7,319 nucleotides of DNA, from assembly GCA_002315235.1 (NCBI GenBank), contig DCGK01000079.1, positions 23,875 through 31,193 of the forward strand. Reading direction: 5' to 3'. The DNA is from Ruminococcus sp. UBA1780. Lineage in GTDB: Bacteria > Bacillota > Clostridia > Oscillospirales > Ruminococcaceae. This document shows positions 6,601 to 7,319 of the stretch, piece after piece (position 1 is the first letter of the stretch; each line of letters opens with the position of its first letter). The position numbers and the translations under genes were made by a program. A model generated the notes under the pieces. It searched no databases. It was not told the origin of the DNA and worked only from the letters and a program-made list of their open reading frames with translations.

Positions 6601-7319
6601 TGCAGGTATGGCCGGCAGTGGTAAGACAACGTTTGTAAATACGCTTTTATGTTCTCTGGCAGAAAACTATTCTCCTGAAAAATTAAACTTTTCCGCAGCT
6701 GATTTTTCCGGCGGAATGCTTTCGGTTTTTTCTGAATTTGCTCACTGCAGCAGATTTTTATCCGTGCCTGATGAACATGAAACCAAGCTCTTTCTTGATG
6801 AAATTTCACGTGAAACTGAAAAGAGGAAAAAGCGTTTTTCAGAGGTTCATGCTGCTGATTTTGCTGAGTATACCGAAGAATATGATGATATGTGTGCTCA
6901 GGTGATTCTGATGGACGGATACGGTCTTTTCAGAGAGATGTATCCGCTTTCAGACGAATTGTTTACACGTCTTGCAGGAGAGTCTGTAAAGTACGGAATA
7001 TATTTTATAGTTACAGTCAAGCAGGCGTCTGATATCAGAATGCGCACCAGACAGAATTTCAGGACTGCTGTAACCTTTGAGCTCAGTGACAGAACCGAGT
7101 ACACAGAGCTTCTGGGAATCAGACCTGAGACCGGACTGCTTTCCGTGCCGGGACGCGGATATCTTGTTTCTGACAGACGGGTTCTGGTGTTCCAGACTGC
7201 GGTTTACTCTGCAGGAAAGGGACGTGAAAGATTTGCTCAGCTGTCTGAATTTGCGGAGCGGATTAATAAAAAATACGGCTTTTCCCTTGTCAGTGAAGAC
7301 AGACTTTTCTGCAGAACTG
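3677..7319 (+). CDS. essC: EssC/YukB-type FtsK/SpoIIIE ATPase of type VII secretion, 3' end beyond window
   Basis: This frame is open to the window edge, giving 1214 residues of an expected roughly 1400-1500. The product is the membrane ATPase that drives export of WXG100-type substrates in Firmicutes T7SSb. Residues 1-90 may be a degenerate first FHA fold. A clear FHA domain covers about 95-175, with Ser124, His127, Asn145-Gly146 and Asn150-Gly151; the usual Gly-Arg is Gly109-Ser110. A linker leads to two adjacent small-residue-rich membrane segments (about 253-269 and 272-291), then a charged helix (295-333). A mixed region with EssC-like WLPH (1-based codons near 5048-5059) and FLEMY segments precedes D1. 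D1 has Walker A GTTGSGKS (650-657), LIDYKGGGM, Walker B Asp762-Glu763, and ATQRPSGVVDD from 795. D2 has Walker A GMAGSGKT (977-984), but its Walker B ends Asp1080-Gly1081 with no catalytic Glu, as in known EssC D2. D3 is not in view. I saw no stop or frameshift. The order of domains separates it from cell-division FtsK. Confidence 0.93.
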   Translation, partial: MYYTIYLNIKESVTEHLLPSGTETFFRADISSAAGRKNCFVSLEKTDGVWRIINDRNILVQGNGIIEPGKCTEFEIKSTVLTGALFVSEREVLNDGFDRFSLSDSITIGSSTDCDITASGRFVSRKHAEIICTEDRCIIKNFSENGIYINGCRAENECQLKMFDTVWIFGLKLVFLGGCIAVQKSSGVVSGINETQDIIYEKGTIRKHRGKNSEKVQDVFSDAEPETAEIFPYEPDNGRNTDSEFSDILKTSVPASAVLSAAAVLGGGFSIPIAATLFAGSTAVISGLWFSARSLSEKNRRKNDEERRNKYILNCLQEIEDKQERYRKLMNGRYPGAEKAFSLFRKNGTKLRRAGDKDFLRLRICTGQSDFSSLIDIKKECSHEIRELSEKYSTVSEMPLTADFRSEKLIHVSGTAGKIAAFIRGLSVQTAVFHSAADVKLAFIMSEEMKSELRFAGWLPHVYDDEKIFRFCSDSDDSAEFVTEKLSEVFRTRAAGRCVNTHPHYIVFICGEVTAAEQMIRKYSHPETENGITFVQCIVTDDDKIKISGEQFRIETDSADIISQENAISLARLKLAGSESNEKSIPVPSSLSFLEMYQYTSTDPENLSHNYSEGKSRNGICALLGVGHDRKPFYLDIHETGYGPHGLIAGTTGSGKSELIQTFILSLALGYSPDELAFVLIDYKGGGMSRVFEKLPHTAGILTNLEDSAGDTDRILVSLSSEIKRRQIVLKNSGVSHIDAYAGLYSDGKADEPLPHVIIVCDEFAELRREQPEFISQLVSISRVGRSLGIHLILATQRPSGVVDDEIKSNSGFRICLKVQDRNDSSEILGKPDAAEITNTGRAYIQAPGIYEEVQTGYSGAEYCMNGSGKNAVMIDFCARPVNVTESNEKTKSITETEMLTDRICRFCSENGIRQARKLWTEPLEKIIHSSDVSSFGKTDFSRGLVFCAGVCDDPENQKMYPAEFNLYDTGNIIAAGMAGSGKTTFVNTLLCSLAENYSPEKLNFSAADFSGGMLSVFSEFAHCSRFLSVPDEHETKLFLDEISRETEKRKKRFSEVHAADFAEYTEEYDDMCAQVILMDGYGLFREMYPLSDELFTRLAGESVKYGIYFIVTVKQASDIRMRTRQNFRTAVTFELSDRTEYTELLGIRPETGLLSVPGRGYLVSDRRVLVFQTAVYSAGKGRERFAQLSEFAERINKKYGFSLVSEDRLFCRT

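Noticed and set aside
3677..7319. Cell-division or sporulation FtsK/SpoIIIE DNA translocase
   Set aside because: The N-terminal FHA domain, two-helix hairpin, tandem ATPase domains and ATQRPSGVVDD signature match EssC. No gamma DNA-reading domain is seen.

Overview
The window is moderately AT-rich, densely coding and all on the + strand. Its signals fit a low-GC, Gram-positive member of the Clostridia, possibly a Ruminococcus-like gut or rumen bacterium. These are strong AGGAGG-type ribosome sites, extended -10 promoters, a Firmicutes-type lipoprotein signal, a TIGR03905-type TSCPD protein and a Firmicutes-type (T7SSb) EssC. The genus is inference only; there is no rRNA or other marker gene here.

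Layout. (1) Bases 1-1210 hold a promoter and one gene for a secreted lipoprotein of the VanY/M15B D,D-carboxypeptidase family, which trims cell-wall peptides. It has an unusual C-terminal extension with an Asp-rich, calcium-loop-like segment. (2) Bases 1211-1512 form a gene-free spacer with two hairpins and a near-consensus promoter. (3) Bases 1513-3450 hold a likely three-gene operon: a PHP-domain phosphoesterase, an 80-residue four-cysteine TSCPD protein, and a membrane-anchored YdcF/SanA/ElyC-type (DUF218) protein. A hairpin lies between the first two genes, and the last two overlap by one base. A clear intrinsic terminator follows. (4) Bases 3451-3676 carry that terminator, an 11-bp inverted repeat and another extended -10 promoter. 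(5) From 3677 to the window edge runs one uninterrupted reading frame, cut off by the end. It encodes the first 1214 residues of an EssC/YukB-type FtsK/SpoIIIE ATPase, the motor of the type VII secretion system. It has a cysteine-rich FHA region, a two-helix membrane hairpin, a charged helix, ATPase domain D1 with intact Walker motifs, and D2 with a good Walker A but a degenerate Walker B.

How the genes relate. The lipoprotein peptidase and the YdcF-like protein are both plausibly cell-envelope functions. The PHP and TSCPD genes look like nucleotide/RNA-turnover and unknown-function housekeeping genes. The EssC gene starts its own transcription unit directly after a terminator, so the secretion locus, with its WXG100 substrates and other machine parts, is expected downstream of this window. 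None of those partners is visible here.

I see no tRNA, rRNA, CRISPR array, insertion sequence, att site or origin. I found no convincing new system. The best leads are the EssC locus with its promoter-proximal repeat, the VanY extension and the coupled TSCPD/YdcF pair.
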